Origin: Symsagittifera roscoffensis
Lineage: Eukaryota; Xenacoelomorpha; Acoela; Convolutidae
NCBI RefSeq assembly: GCF_963678635.1
Contig: NC_087066.1
Span: 34,725,301 to 34,789,300 of the forward strand
DNA: 64,000 nt
Reading direction: 5' to 3'
Shown: piece by piece, positions 27,395 through 39,319 of the stretch
How positions within the stretch are numbered: position 1 is the stretch's first letter
How the letters are laid out: each line of letters starts with the position of its first letter
Notes under the pieces: model-generated
What the model was told of the DNA's origin: nothing
What the model saw: only the letters and a program-made list of their open reading frames with translations
The model's database searches: none
Position numbers and translations under genes: made by a program

Positions 27395-28945
27395 TTTTCC
27401 ACGCAAAATCAGCTGCCACAAATAATCATCGGAATGGCTAACTTCTGCCAGTGTCGAGAAAAATCGGTTTGAAATCTTTTTTTTTTGTCTACTTTCGAGC
27501 AATTGAGCAGGCTTACATTGGCTTATATAAGCTTATTTTAAGCCTTGAAAATTTAGTTTTACTTAACTGAAGTTAGTTTTTGGAGTTTTTAGCTTCATCT
27601 TTGGAATCAAAAACTTCAGAAATTTGGGGAAAAATTTAATTTTTTTTTTGGTTTTTCTTGCTACTTGTCTTAAACAAGCATAGCTTGTGTTATAGTATGA
27701 ACTATCTTTTTTTCAACCTAAGTCGCAAATTTTGTTGCGATGAAATTATTGCGACAAAATAATGTGTTCATTTTGAAAGTGTCATTTTGATCCAGCTATT
27801 AAATTCAGCCAATGCTAAGGAAATTTACACAGACTATTATATTACAAATAGCAGGTATCATGAATCTGTAGCGTAGAGGTAGGGAAAGAGGCCAGCAACA
27901 AAATAAGCGGGTTCGAACCTGGGCAGGGTCGGATGTTTTTAATGATTTTTTTCGTATACTAGTTAAAATTCGTCCGGTCTATTAATTGAGGCATGTTAGT
28001 TAGTAACCTTTTTTCAAATTTACTGCTAATACGTCATAATTGGCTTTCGTCACTTAGCAATTATGTAGACTCATAGTTGGCGTGCGTCACTTAAGAAATT
28101 TTTTAGACTCAAAGTTTTACTCATTCAGTTTTTCCCAGTAGCGTTATCGGTCATATTTTTGCTTGTGCATGCGAAGTGCAACTTCGCCTCCGTGTCAAAA
28201 GTTTTTTTTCCAATTTGCATAATTTTTAATGACTGACAAAAACGCATAAGCTCTACTTTTTCGATCAGATTCCTTTATCACACCACGCCGAAAAAAAACG
28301 ACGCTAATTGGAAAAATAATTTTGTTGTAGTTTTTTAAGACAGGTCGGAACATTGTGCTACTTGTACAGTAACCAGCTATCCTTGTTTTTTTGTCTTTTT
28401 TTTTCACGCAAAATCAGGTACCACAAATAATCATTGGACTGTGTTGAGTGATACATAATTAAGCCATTTCAGTCGTAATTCGAACCACCTTAAAAAGTTG
28501 CCAAAATTTTTTTCCGTTGTCGAAAAAAAACTGGTTTGAAATTGTTGATTTTTCGTCTAATTTTGAGCAATTAATGCGAGCAAGCATGTTTATTAATGCT
28601 TAACTGTAATTTTAATCGAGTAAAATATTTTTTTTGATGATTTTTAATGCCATTTTGGGAATCAAAAATTCAAAAAAAAATTGCAAAAAAATTTGAAAAA
28701 GAACATAAAAAAGAGTTTTCATGTTTTTTCGTTGTTCTAGTCTTTTTTCTTCAAATTTTTTTGTCCTGTTTGCCTATAATACGATTACTGTCAAATATGC
28801 TTAAATTATAGTTTATCGTCAGATCCTTCTATCACACCGCGCAGAAAAAACTACACTAATTTAAAAAAATAAGTTTCCTTGTAGTTTTTCATAGACTATG
28901 GTCGGAACATTCTGTGCTACTTGCACAGTAATCGGCTATCCTTGT
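27395..28945. repeat. Inserted repeat block with two internal duplications
   Basis: CACGCAAAATCAG..CCACAAATAATCAT occurs at about 27402 and 28404, each followed by a similar GTCGAAAAA..GGTTTGAAAT and GAGCAATT. A second pair, ATCACACC(A/G)CGC(C/A)GAAAAAA...GGTCGGAACATT.TGCTACTTG, occurs at about 28276 and 28830. The block splits the second LINE copy and is itself a composite of AT-rich dispersed repeats. Confidence 0.6.
27863..27925 (+). repeat. tRNA-like SINE head
   Basis: An A-box-like TAGCGTAGAGGTAGGG (27869-27884) and a perfect B box GGTTCGAACCT (27910-27920) are spaced as in tRNA promoters. No full cloverleaf can be folded, so it is read as a SINE or tRNA relic. Confidence 0.5.
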
Positions 28946-29560
28946 TATAAATGAATACGCTCGTTCAGATCGAGGCTCTTTTTCGTGATGCTAGGTTTAG
29001 TGTAAATGTTTTCTTTGAGAAGCCTTTTTGGAAAGCGTGATGATCCGTCTCTTTAGTTTAGATTACTCATATATTGTTTCATCTCGGCTGTTCTGTATCT
29101 TTATGTTCTAGTAGGCCACTTAGGGCTCGTGACCACTCATAAATTTAAAAGCTTTAAGGTTCACTGAGAGATTCAGATGTCATAGTTTCAACAGTAAAGT
29201 AAAAAGCGCGATTATTGTCAGTAATATTTTTTACCAGTGAGACTCTTCTCAATGACGCGATGTTGTGGCTATTTCGGAAAACGTTTTTGTTATACGTTGG
29301 TTTTCTTGATTTTTTGCATAGTCATTGTACGATATGAGGTTTCAGATCAACGATCGAGGACTCGGGAGGCATTTATCTGTTTCATGTTTATCCTTCAAGT
29401 ATTTCAAGAGCGTATAAGGTCTGTTTTATTTCAAGATGAATTGACTCTTGGAAAATTTTACATGATAGGCAAAACGATTTCCGCTATTTTCCAGGTAGTC
29501 GACACTTGTACGAAGGATTTTTTTACCACCCTCAGCCCGTAAACCATACTGGTGCCGCTT

Positions 29561-30646
29561 TTGGGTGACTTTTGATTTGCGTGAGCTTTGATTGGCGGCT
29601 ACTCCATACAGAGCCACTGTAATAACGTACGTAGCCACTGTAATAGTGTCCGCTTATGTACAAAGGTATGAAGGGTGTTTAAATAAAGCTGGGCCTTTTT
29701 TTATTAAGTTGTTAGCGTTTTCTGTATCATAAAATGAAACCGAGTTGGTCTCGGCTTTTGGCTAAATCTCAATCGTGTGTTGTATACAAAGGTTTGAAAG
29801 ATGTTTAATTTAATTGGGACCTTTCAGTCAAGTTGTTAACTTTTTTGCATCAGGAGTTGAAATCGAGTTGGTCTCGGTTTTTTTAAAAGTCTGCTTAGGA
29901 TGTGAGGATGTTGATTGCGAACCAGGTTTCACGTTTCTGACCTAAGCATAGATGGAGTTGAAGAACCTCGCTCATACCAAAAAGTTTTACGCTTAGATTC
30001 GTATTGAGGGTTATAAAAATAAGAAATTGTAAGCTGATAAGTTTTCATAATGAGAGTTTAGGGTGCTAGGGAAAGGGACTGCATTGATTTTAATATGAAG
30101 AAATAGATGTCTTGTCGAATTTATTGAAATTCTTTATCGAATATCCTGTGGTACTGATTATCGATTAACTCGAAAATATAGATGATTAGAATGGCATTGC
30201 TTCTTTTGATTCTTAATATGTAGTCGAAGTTTATAGCGCAGGCTCCGGAGTGTTTTTCGTTCATGATTTAATAGGGCTAAATTGTTTCACTGCGAGTTTC
30301 CCATGACCGAAGGTGTCTGTGCTGTAGGTTCCTGGTTTCAATGGCGTGAAGAAGATCCCGGTGTGTTGAGAGATAAATTCAATTTTCACGTTATTACAGG
30401 AGTTTGATACTTAGTTTTAGTTTATTGAATCGAATTGATGTATCCTGATCTTGTATTAATCCATCGAATTCTGAAAAACAGCTTGAAGTTTCTGTGCAAG
30501 TCAGACTTCAGTTAGCAACACTTTCTAAGTGGGATTCAATTTAATCCTTGATGCGGTTTCCTTTTTATCTGAGCTTATATTTGATCCTTCTTTTATTGCT
30601 CTAAATTGTTTTATAGTAATGAAAAACTTTTGCTGCTGCTTTTTTT
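29561..30646. other. Intergenic, nothing recognised
   Basis: AT-rich, with two similar segments around 29655-29760 and 29785-29880 (ATGAAGGGTGTTTAAATAAA.., GAGTTGGTCTCGG) that form a diverged 130-bp direct repeat. No gene is visible. Confidence 0.4.
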
Positions 30647-31475
30647 ATGAAATCAGAAAAATAATAGTCCAGAAAAGTAAAAATTTCACGAGGGTCTTTC
30701 AATTGCGTTAAAAAGATCCTGGTGTGTTGTGAGAAAGTATCATATTTCATGCTATTAAAGCAGATTCTTAATGTTTGTTTTAGTTTTCAATTGTTTTGGA
30801 AAGATCCTGATGTGTTGGGAGAAAATTTCATGTTTTATGTTATTAAAGCAGATTTATACTGTTTGTTTGAGTTTATTGAATCGTATCGATACATCCTTGT
30901 CTTGTATTTATCCCCCAACTTCTTCTGTGAAATTGCCCGAAACTAATGTCTAAGTCAGCCTTCAGTTGGCAACACTTTCTCAGTAGGATTCAATTTAATG
31001 GACGCATGCGGTTGTGCTTTTTCTCAGCTATTGTTTTATCCGTCTTATATTGCTCAGTTTTTCACAGTAATGAAGCTCTTGCAAGTAACTGTATTGCAGC
31101 AATAGATTAATTGGCGGATAATTTCAGTGCAAACTACATCGCACAGAGAAGTTTCATTTTTGTTTCGTCATTCAAGCTTTTAGAAAGGTTCTAGATGGCA
31201 GTCGAGTATTCGCTGAACCAGAATATAATTTTTAGCATCATTTTCATGGAAATTTTTTCACTCGAATTTGGCTTTATTAAAATATGGCCTGTTTGTACTA
31301 GTGCAAAGAAAATTTGTAACATATGTGTCCCCTGGAATGTGAAGATTGCTGAAGTTATTTTTTTTGCCAAACATCGGCAGGATGTGGGTATTAATAAGAT
31401 TCGAACCTAAAACCAACAGATTCAGGCGATAAGCTTTCAGATTATTGCTATGAACTTGGGCGAAATCCCTCATGT

Positions 31476-31722
31476 TATTCCAAACTAACTTGACTTAACT
31501 TATGCGATCAACCAAATCGCAGCTAGTTAGAACAAGGGGTCTTTCTGAATGTTGCTAAGACTTTCCTATTCTTATTCAACAGACAAAGTTTCTTTCACTC
31601 GTAAATAGGTATATTATTTCAAATATAGAGGACACACATCAATTTTATATCAAGAGACATTGGGGTATGGATTGATAGTTATCGAGATAGAGATTTGAGA
31701 TTTTGGTTATTAGGATGGTTGG
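31476..31722 (-). repeat. Truncated LTR copy within the duplication
   Basis: The first 247 bp (in + orientation) of the 545-bp LTR, starting TATTCCAAACTAAC and ending in the CT tract. It arose by duplication, not by separate insertion, because the flank and target site are copied with it. Confidence 0.85.
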
Positions 31723-31759
<37 letters not shown>

Positions 31760-31877
31760 ATCTCTCTTCCCTCTCTCTCTCTCCCTTTCTCTCTCTCTCT
31801 CTCTCCATCTCTCTCTATCTCTCTCTTTTTCTTTCTTTCCTTCTGTCTCTCTCTTAATCTCTCCCCCCTCTCTCTCC

Positions 31878-31924
<47 letters not shown>

Positions 31925-31970
31925 TTCTTTCTTTCCTTCTGTCTCACTCCGATCTCTTCTCCCTCCCTCC

Positions 31971-32018
<48 letters not shown>

Positions 32019-32075
32019 TCTTCTGTCTCTCTCTTAATATCTTAATCTCACTCCTCTCTCTCTCTCTCTCCCTGA
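31722..32075. repeat. (CT)n microsatellite, about 350 bp
   Basis: Nearly pure CT with scattered TTTC, CCCT and CTGT interruptions. Long Ser/Leu or Arg/Glu frames across it are artefacts of the repeat. Confidence 0.95.
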
Positions 32076-32912
32076 AATCAGAAAAATGAAATCAGAAAAA
32101 TAATAGTCCAGAAAAGTCAAAATTTCACGAGGGTCTTTCAATTGCGTTAAAAAGATCCTGGTGTGTTGTGAGAAAGTATCATATTTCATGCTATTAAAGC
32201 AGATTCTTAATGTTTGTTTTAGTTCTCAATTGTTTTGGAAAGATCCTGATGTGTTGGGAGAAAATTTCATGTTTAATTTTATTAAAGCAGATTTATACTG
32301 TTTGTTTGAGTTTATTGAATCGTATCGATACATCCTTGTCTTGTATTTATTCCTCAACTTCTTCTGTGAAATTGCCCGAAACTAATGTCTAAGTCAGCCT
32401 TCAGTTGGCAACACTTTCTCAGTAGGATTCAATTTAATGGACGCATGCGGTTATGCTTTTTCTGAGCTATTATTTTATCCGCCTTATATCGCTCAGTTTT
32501 ACAGTAATGAAGCTCTTGCAAGCAACTTTATTGTAGCAATAGATTAATTGGCGGATAATTTCAGTGCAAACTACATCGCACAGAGAAGTTTCATTTTTGT
32601 TTCGTCATTCAAGCTTTTAGAAAGGTTCTAGATGGCAGTCGAGTATTCGCTGAACCAGAATATAATTTTTAGCATCATTTTCATGGAAATTTTTTCACTC
32701 GAATTTGGCTTTATTAAAATATGGCCTGTTTGTACTAGTGCAAAGAAAATTTGTAACATATGTGTCCCCTGGAATGTGAAGATTGCTGAAGTTATTTTTT
32801 TTGCCAAACATCGGCAGGATGTGGGTATTAATAAGATTCGAACCTAAAACCAACAGATTCAGGCGATAAGCTTTCAAATTTTTGCTATGAACTTGGGCGA
32901 AATCCCTCATGT

Positions 32913-33457
32913 TATTCCAAACTAACTTGACTTAATTTATGCGATCAAACAAATCGCAGCTAGTTAGAACAAGGGGTCTTTCTGAATGTTGCTAAGACTT
33001 TCCTATTCTTATTCAACAGACAAAGTTTCTTTCACTCGTAAATAGGTATATTATTTCAAATATAGAGGACACACATCAATTTTATATCAAGAGACATTGG
33101 GGGTATGGATTGATAGTTATCGAGATAGAGATTTGAGATTTTGGTTATTAGGATGGTTGGGGGTCTCAGTATGAGAGTGGTTGTGAGATTTGAGATTTTG
33201 AGAAAGTGATGAAGTGATGTTTGGTATATTTTCGCTTGGTTTATATACCATAGAGTTTGATATTTTCAACATTCCATCTGTTGGTTAAACCAATCAGAAA
33301 GAACCAACACATGCTGTAATGTTTGCTTTTGGTGATATTTTATCAACCGAGCAAACACGTAATTTCAACTCAAAAGTTTAAGAATTATGTTTCTGATTTC
33401 AAGTCAGAACATATGGTAAAAGTTTAATAATTGTGTTTCTGATTTCAATTCAGAACA
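32913..33457 (-). repeat. 3' LTR of the pol-less env element
   Basis: 545 bp. In element sense it starts TGTTCTGAATTG and ends GTTTGGAATA. The + strand flank ATGT precedes it. No clear polypurine tract adjoins it on the internal side (the minus strand reads AAGATGGTTGGA), which is unusual. Confidence 0.92.
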
Positions 33458-34258
33458 TCCAACCATCTTATAGGGCAATTGTTAAACGGCGATTTCCGTT
33501 GACAAAAAAAAGCATAATATAATTTACGAAACATCAAAAAAGTTTTAATGGAGTTTGCGTAAAATTTTTATTCCTGATTTAGATAGTTTGTTCGTAAAGT
33601 GGCGGCTTGTAGTGTAGTCGGTTGATGAATGGCTGCTTGTAGTCGGTTGAAGAATGGCTGTTTGTAGTCGGTTGAAGAATGGCTGTTGTAGTCGGTTGAA
33701 GAATGACTGCTTGTAGTGTATGTGCATGTAGAGTAGAGCAGTGGCGGCGGCCAAATCACAGCTGGATACTTTTGAGAAATATAACATCAAATACAGTTTT
33801 TCAAATTTGGTTTAGCGAATATACTTATCAGCAATACTGGACTATAATTGTTGAAGCATACATACTTTGTAAAGTGGCGGCGGCCAAATCACAGTTGGAG
33901 TTAAAAAAATAAAAGGACGGAGGTTAATAGATAATCTTGAAACTAATAGTTTCCTCCCACCTGGGTTTTTAGGCTGAGATATTTATTGCTGAGATCCTTA
34001 TTTTTTTTCCCGGAGCACTGTTATGGTTTTCTGCATTTGATTGATGCGATTCAAGTCGTTTATGTAATTCTTTTGCACTTGATCCGTGTAGGAGTCAAGG
34101 ATTGGAGTCTGCATTTGTGCAGTTATAAAGGCTGCAGGAACACAAATATGTTGATGGGGGAGTTGAGGATTAACCAGACGGTATGCACCGTTACCGTTTT
34201 GGTAAGGGTGATAGGTGTCTATCTTAAATCGGTTAATAAAGGGAGAGAGTGCATAATT
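33458..34258. repeat. Element interior without a gene; about 26-bp tandem repeats
   Basis: Between 33605 and 33715 a unit close to GTAGTCGGTTGAAGAATGGC repeats four to five times. GTGGCGGCGGCCAAATCACA occurs at 33742 and again at 33875, so a 133-bp segment is partly duplicated. A C-rich tract TTTCCTCCCACCT near 33950 is a possible displaced polypurine tract in element sense. No coding frame is convincing. Confidence 0.6.
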
Positions 34259-34621
34259 TTAACTGGTGTCAAAATTTGGTGGTTTCCTGGGGTTGAGGTT
34301 TTGTTCCTTTTTGACTTGAATTGCGATTTTTGATTCAAGTTCTAGAGAGTTTGCGGATTGGTGAACTAATACAGTTTCAGATTCTAGGTTTTGCCTAGTT
34401 GAAGAAGAGGGGAGAATTTTTAAAGGTCGGACAATTGCTTTTCTCTTTTGAATCCAATTAGAAATTTTCACTTTTGGAATTTTAAAATTGGTATTCAATT
34501 TTGGTTGATTAATCGGGTTGATTATTTTGGATGGCATTTCCATTGGGTCATTTAGAGACAGAAGGTTTTCGTAATCGAGCAAGTCTTCTTCAAGTGGAGT
34601 TTGAAGAAGATCAGTGGGCAT
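34259..34621 (-). CDS. Small ORF downstream of env (120 residues), unknown
   Basis: A hydrophilic protein with an acidic N-terminal third (EEDLLDYENLLSLND) and a basic remainder (WIQKRKAIVRPLK). There is no signal or membrane segment and no recognised family. It begins just after the glycoprotein region and stops 0.8 kb before the 3' LTR. It could be an accessory protein or the cytoplasmic end of a longer product. Its 5' end supplied the junction of the tandem duplication (a 29-bp piece is repeated at 36776-36804). Confidence 0.45.
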   Translation of the reverse strand: MPTDLLQTPLEEDLLDYENLLSLNDPMEMPSKIINPINQPKLNTNFKIPKVKISNWIQKRKAIVRPLKILPSSSTRQNLESETVLVHQSANSLELESKIAIQVKKEQNLNPRKPPNFDTS

Positions 34622-37600
34622 ATCCTAAAACATAAATAAATTAGACCGGTACAGCGGGTTGATTATTGTAATCGACTAGTTGGAGTCTAGGACAAATTTT
34701 ATCCTGATTTTCGTTTTCAGAATCCTCTTGTTGAGGTGCCTGAGGCATATGATCAAGCTCAATATTTTGATCGTTCTCATTTTGAGCGAATATTGAAGTC
34801 ACTATAGAAGTGAAAAGTATATTGTAAGAAGCGGCTAACATAATTTTTCCGAAATGAAGAGTTCGGCCGGTTAGTTTGTGTATGTGTAATATTTTTATTA
34901 CAAATACAAGAGCGTCGAGTATAAACTTGAAGAAAAGGAAAGAGGCGAATATTATTCCGCATCTTTCTAAATAGTACTGTATTGTACCAAAAACACGAGT
35001 GTACTCGTTCTTCCAAAAATCAGGCGAGATAAGATAGTCTAAGTATATGTTTTGCGTAGATCCGTATTGACTACTCGAGTCCGGATAGAAGTGTTTTCTT
35101 GCATTAAAAAAAGTTTGGGATACTTTTTGTAGAATACCTTTCATTTCAGAGTGATCGGTAATCATGCTCCAAAATTTTTGCGTTTGTGCATAAGTGTAAA
35201 TAGAAGCATCATGACTAAATGCAAGAGTGTGTTTTACTTGCCGTTTAATTTCTTTCGGCTCAAAAAGATCTGGACCTTTTACTCTAGTAATAGAGGGTGT
35301 AAGTTCGATCCAAGAATTATCGTTATCAACATCTAGTTGATAAAGATTCAAATGCTTATCGGAGCAGTCTTGTTGATCTGCTGATTTAAAAGTTTGCCGA
35401 GTGGTCGGGTCGACGAAATCAATTTTTTCGCGATACATAATTGGTATCCGATTATAGCATGCATCCATTAATTATAATGGAGAATAAAATTTTGGGCAGT
35501 GGTAGAGCCAGGCAACATTGCCATTGGTCTCTAAAAACATAGACCTATTTCGGGTCAAAATATAGCTGGCTAAAATCGGGCTTTCGATAGAGAGCATTAA
35601 AGTATTGAGAATCATGGAGCGTTCTAACTCACATTGATTCGTTAAAAGTGCCAATTCGGCAGTTCGAAGCATGTAAAAGCTTCGAAAAAGAATATAATCT
35701 AGTTTTGTTCCTAGATGAGCTTCGTAGTCTATTTGTCCTGGTGCAAAGGGATAATTTTCATTTTTGCGTATTTTACGTAAGTCAAATTTAGTTCCGAATG
35801 AATAATTCCTGTATTAGCACTCGGGTTCATTTGTAAACCAGTATCCATAATAAAACCGTTTTGGTATGCTATGAACAATGATTCGTATTGGGTCGGGTAG
35901 ACTATTTTTGGGTGTCCACATAAAGATTGTGGTTTATTTAGTATTTTTAGCATAAATTGTTGAGTGTCTCTACCTCAAGTATGGTGGTTGGATATTTTAG
36001 TAAAAGAGTCTTTTACAATATAATATTTTTCTTCATTTCGAATCATTTTTGCTTCGAATTTTTTGAGAACTGAAAAAATGCAGTTTTCAGGCTCGTTCCA
36101 AGTATATGCAAAAGGGTCGAGTGATGTTGTTTCACATCCGTTTTCATTTACAGGACAAGGTAATGGAAGGTTTTGCCAGTTATTAACGGTGCCATCTTTT
36201 AGATTGACAGTTAAGGAAATATTTTGCATTTATGATTCGAAAGTATCCAAATGAATCCAAGAACGATCGCTGCATTCGTTGTGGTATTCGCCATCAACTT
36301 TGCCTCTATTTGTATTTGTGACCATTTTTTCGTCGAAGCGAAAAGGAATATTTTTTGAGTATCCTAAGTTAACATATCCCCGTTCGGCGGCGTGCTTACA
36401 AGTATCAGGGGAAATGTGTATATCAGTTGTGATTATATTTTGGCGAGCGTCTATTCCGCTTGAATCGAAAGAATCACAAAACCATCGGATAGATTGGTGT
36501 TTTATACGACACATTGTCGCGTTAATTTTTGTACTATAATGCCGTTGGTAAAGAGTAACCTCGGCTGTTGTAGTTTCGATATTTTCAGGTTGTTTTTTGC
36601 AGGGGGCTACTTTAATAAGTGAGAACATTTTATTCGATGTCATTAGTTGACAATCAAAATGCGCAATTTTTAGATCTTTTGCTGTATTAGCGTAGAGATT
36701 GTCCTCCGGGTTAAAAGCGCAGATTTGTTGGGGAAATATTAAAATAGTGTATATAGCTAACCAAAAAATGTTTGAAGTGGAGTTTGAAGAAGATCAGTGG
36801 GCATATCCTAAAACATAAATAAATTAGACCGGTACAGCGGGTCGATTATTGTAATCGACTAGTTGGAGTCTAGGACAATTTTTATCCTGATTTTCGTTTT
36901 CAGAATCCTCTTGTTGAGGTGCCTGAGGCATATGATCAAGCTCAATATTTTGATCGTTCTCATTTTGAGCGAATATTGAAGTCACTATAGAAGTGAAAAG
37001 TATATTGTAAGAAGCGGCTAACATAATTTTTCCGAAATGAAGAGTTCGGCCGGTTAGTTTGTGTATGTGTAATATTTTTATTACAAATACAAGAGCGTCG
37101 AGTATAAACTTGAAGAAAAGGAAAGAGGCGAATATTATTCCGCATCTTTCTAAATAGTACTGTATTGTACCAAAAACACGAGTGTACTCGTTCTTCCAAA
37201 AATCAGGCGAGATAAGATAGTCTAAGTATATGTTTTGCGTAGATCCGTATTGACTACTCGAGTCCGGATAGAAGTGTTTTCTTGCATTAAAAAAGTTTGG
37301 GATACTTTTTGTAGAATACCTTTCATTTCAGAGTGATCGGTAATCATGCTCCAAAATTTTTGCGTTTGTGCATAAGTGTAAATAGAAGCATCATGACTAA
37401 ATGCAAGAGTGTGTTTTACTTGCCGTTTAATTTCTTTCGGCTCAAAAAGATCTGGACCTTTTACTCTAGTAATACAGGGTGTAAGTTCGATCCAAGAATT
37501 ATCGTTATCAACATCTAGTTGATAAAGATTCAAATGCTTATCGGAGCAGTCTTGTTGATCTGCTGATTTAAAAGTTTGCCGAGTGGTCGGGTCGACGAAA

Positions 37601-38958
37601 TGAATTTTTTCGCGATACATAATTGGTATCCGATTATAGCATGCATCCATTAATTATAATGGAGAATAAAATTTTGGGCAGTGGTAGAGCCAGGCAACAT
37701 TGCCATTGGTCTCTAAAAACATAGACCTATTTCGGGTCAAAATATAGCTGGCTAAAATCGGGCTTTCGATAGAGAGCATTAAAGTATTGAGAATCATGGA
37801 GCGTTCTAACTCACATTGATTCGTTAAAAGTGCCAATTCGGCAGTTCGAAGCATGTAAAAGCTTCGAAAAAGAATATAATCTAGTTTTGTTCCTAGATGA
37901 GCTTCGTAGTCTATTTGTCCTGGTGCAAAGGGATAATTTTCATTTTTTGCGTATTTTACGTAAGTCAAATTTAGTTCCGAATGAATAATTCCTGTATTAG
38001 CACTCGGGTTTATTTGTAAACCAGTATCCATAATAAAACCGTTTTGGTATGCTATGAACAATGATTCGTATTGGGTCGGGTAGACTATTTTTGGGTGTCC
38101 ACATAAAGGTTGTGGTTTATTTAGTATTTTTAGCATAAATTGTTGAGTGTCTCTACCTCAAGTATGGTGGTTGGATATTTTAGTAAAAGAGTCTTTTACA
38201 ATATAATAATTTTCTTCATTTCGAATCATTTTTGCTTCGAATTTTTTGAGAACTGAAAAAATGCAGTTTTCAGGCTCGTTCCAAGTATATGCAAAAGGGT
38301 CGAGTGATGTTGTTTCACATCCGTTTTCATTTACAGGACAAGGTAATGGAAGGTTTTGCCAGTTATTAACGGTGCCATCTTTTAGATTGACAGTTAAGGA
38401 AATATTTTGCATTTATGATTCGAAAGTATCCAAATGAATCCAAGAACGATCGCTGCATTCGTTGTGGTATTCGCCATCAACTTTGCCTCTATTTGTATTT
38501 GTGACCATTTTTTCGTCGAAGCGAAAAGGAATATTTTTTGAGTATCCTAAGTTAACATATCCCCGTTCGGCGGCGTGCTTACAAGTATCAGGGGAAATGT
38601 GTATATCAGTTGTGATTATATTTTGGCGAGCGTCTATTCCGCTTGAATCGAAAGAATCACAAAACCATCGGATAGATTGGTGTTTTATACGACACATTGT
38701 CGCGTTAATTTTTGTACTATAATGCCGTTGGTAAAGAGTAACCTCGGCTGTTGTAGTTTCGATATTTTCAGGTTGTTTTTTGCAGGGGGCTACTTTAATA
38801 AGTGAGAACATTTTATTCGATGTCATTAGTTGACAATCAAAATGCGCAATTTTTAGATCTTTTGCTGTATTAGCGTAGAGATTGTCCTCCGGGTTAAAAG
38901 CGCAGATTTGTTGGGGAAATATTAAAATAGTGTATATAGCTAACCAAAAAATTTTTAC
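34594..38958. repeat. Tandem duplication of the env region, period 2183 bp
   Basis: Copy A (about 34594-36776) and copy B (about 36777-38958) agree almost base for base with offset 2183. The junction near 36770-36780 joins CCAAAAAATG to AGTGGAGTTTGAAGAAGATC, the sequence that also stands at 34594. The differences include one-base changes in homopolymers, such as A7 versus A6 at 35106 and 37289 and T5 versus T6 near 35762 and 37945. Confidence 0.92.
34641..36776 (-). pseudogene. env: Env-like glycoprotein, copy A (N-terminally cut, broken)
   Basis: The C-terminal ORF (35468-34641, 275 residues) is intact here. It ends with two hydrophobic segments (FASFLFFKFILDALVFVIKI and, 30 residues on, ASYNILFTSIVTSIFA) and an acidic tail, typical of a membrane anchor region. 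Upstream pieces lie at 35672-35472, 35953-35729, 36229-35975 and 36643-36230. Stops fall at the same places as in copy B; one extra break near 35762 is a short T run. The cysteine-rich ectodomain with a CxxxxxxWFC pattern resembles invertebrate retroelement envelope proteins of the group compared with chuvirus glycoproteins, but that link is from memory and unverified. The signal end is missing, because the duplication starts inside it. Confidence 0.65.
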
Positions 38959-39078
38959 TTTTAGACGGCGGCGGAAAATAGAAATTATACTTACTTTCAG
39001 CAAATCATCGATTACTTGGTCCGTTGATTGATCAAGGTCCATTATTTCACCTTCTTCGAGATCGGTGATTTTAGACAT
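36824..39078 (-). pseudogene. env: Env-like glycoprotein, copy B (full length, broken)
   Basis: This copy has the N-terminus: an acidic leader of about 40 residues, then a signal-anchor (KIFWLAIYTILIFPQQICAF) and a cysteine-rich ectodomain. One frame runs from 39078 to about 37280, interrupted by three stops: TAA at 38415-38413, TGA at 38160-38158 and TAA at 37656-37654. A shift in an A6 run near 37289 then moves the frame before the C-terminal hydrophobic segments. The three stops also occur in copy A, so they predate the duplication. The product would be a type I membrane glycoprotein involved in entry or cell fusion if it were intact; as it stands it is a relic. Confidence 0.7.
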
Positions 39079-39090
39079 TATTTTTGAATT

Positions 39091-39294
39091 TTATTGATTT
39101 TTGCAGTTGCTGAGAAGTATCAGGATGTTTTGGAGGTTGAGAAGTTTTTGAAAGAATGATTCTGGGCTTATTTTTGCTGGTTTATATAGATCAGATTCTG
39201 ATAAAATTTGTTTGTATAAGACAGGTTTTAGCAAAGCCGGCTGTTCAGTTATAATTGATATACTATACTGTGCCGTATTTGTTTTTACTGGCAC
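39091..39294 (-). CDS. Short ORF between gag start and env (67 residues)
   Basis: A small frame, MPVKTNTAQYSISIITEQ..., of unknown kind lying where gag-pol should be. It may be the remnant 3' end of the missing polyprotein or a chance frame at the deletion junction. It ends 13 bp before the env start. Confidence 0.3.
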   Translation of the reverse strand: MPVKTNTAQYSISIITEQPALLKPVLYKQILSESDLYKPAKISPESFFQKLLNLQNILILLSNCKNQ

Positions 39295-39319
39295 GTTTCT
39301 ACGGCCGTTGGGAGGGCTT

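Larger units (their letters stand above)
26845..29560 (-). mobile_element. Second copy of the restriction-like-endonuclease LINE, interrupted
   Basis: 26865-27000 matches the LINE 3' unit (AGGATTGCACTCCT, GAGCCTGGAGCTGCTCCGG). 27040-27330 matches the nuclease and zinc-knuckle region of the first copy in nucleotide order, though the frame is destroyed. At 28950-29200 the similarity resumes with the next part (CGTTCAGATCGAGGCTC, GTGACCACTCATAA) and continues into the thumb region to about 29560. The 1.6 kb between (27340-28945) is an insertion made of other repeats. The copy is heavily mutated. Confidence 0.6.
30647..33163. repeat. 1.08-kb direct duplication flanking a (CT)n tract
   Basis: 30647-31722 and about 32092-33163 are nearly identical (offset 1437-1439 bp). 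Each unit contains about 830 bp of flank followed by the first 247 bp of the LTR of the element at 32913-40491, including its target-site copy ATGT (31472-31475 and 32909-32912). The duplication therefore happened after the LTR element inserted. The left copy stops inside the LTR at GGTTGGGGTCT, exactly where the (CT)n tract starts. Confidence 0.9.

Noticed and set aside
31645-32089. Ser/Leu- and Arg/Glu-rich frames over the CT tract
   Set aside because: Pure translations of the (CT)n microsatellite.
33940-33965. Polypurine tract of the pol-less element
   Set aside because: GTGGGAGGAAAC on the minus strand lies about 490 bp away from the LTR, too far for a normal tract; noted only as a possible displaced one.
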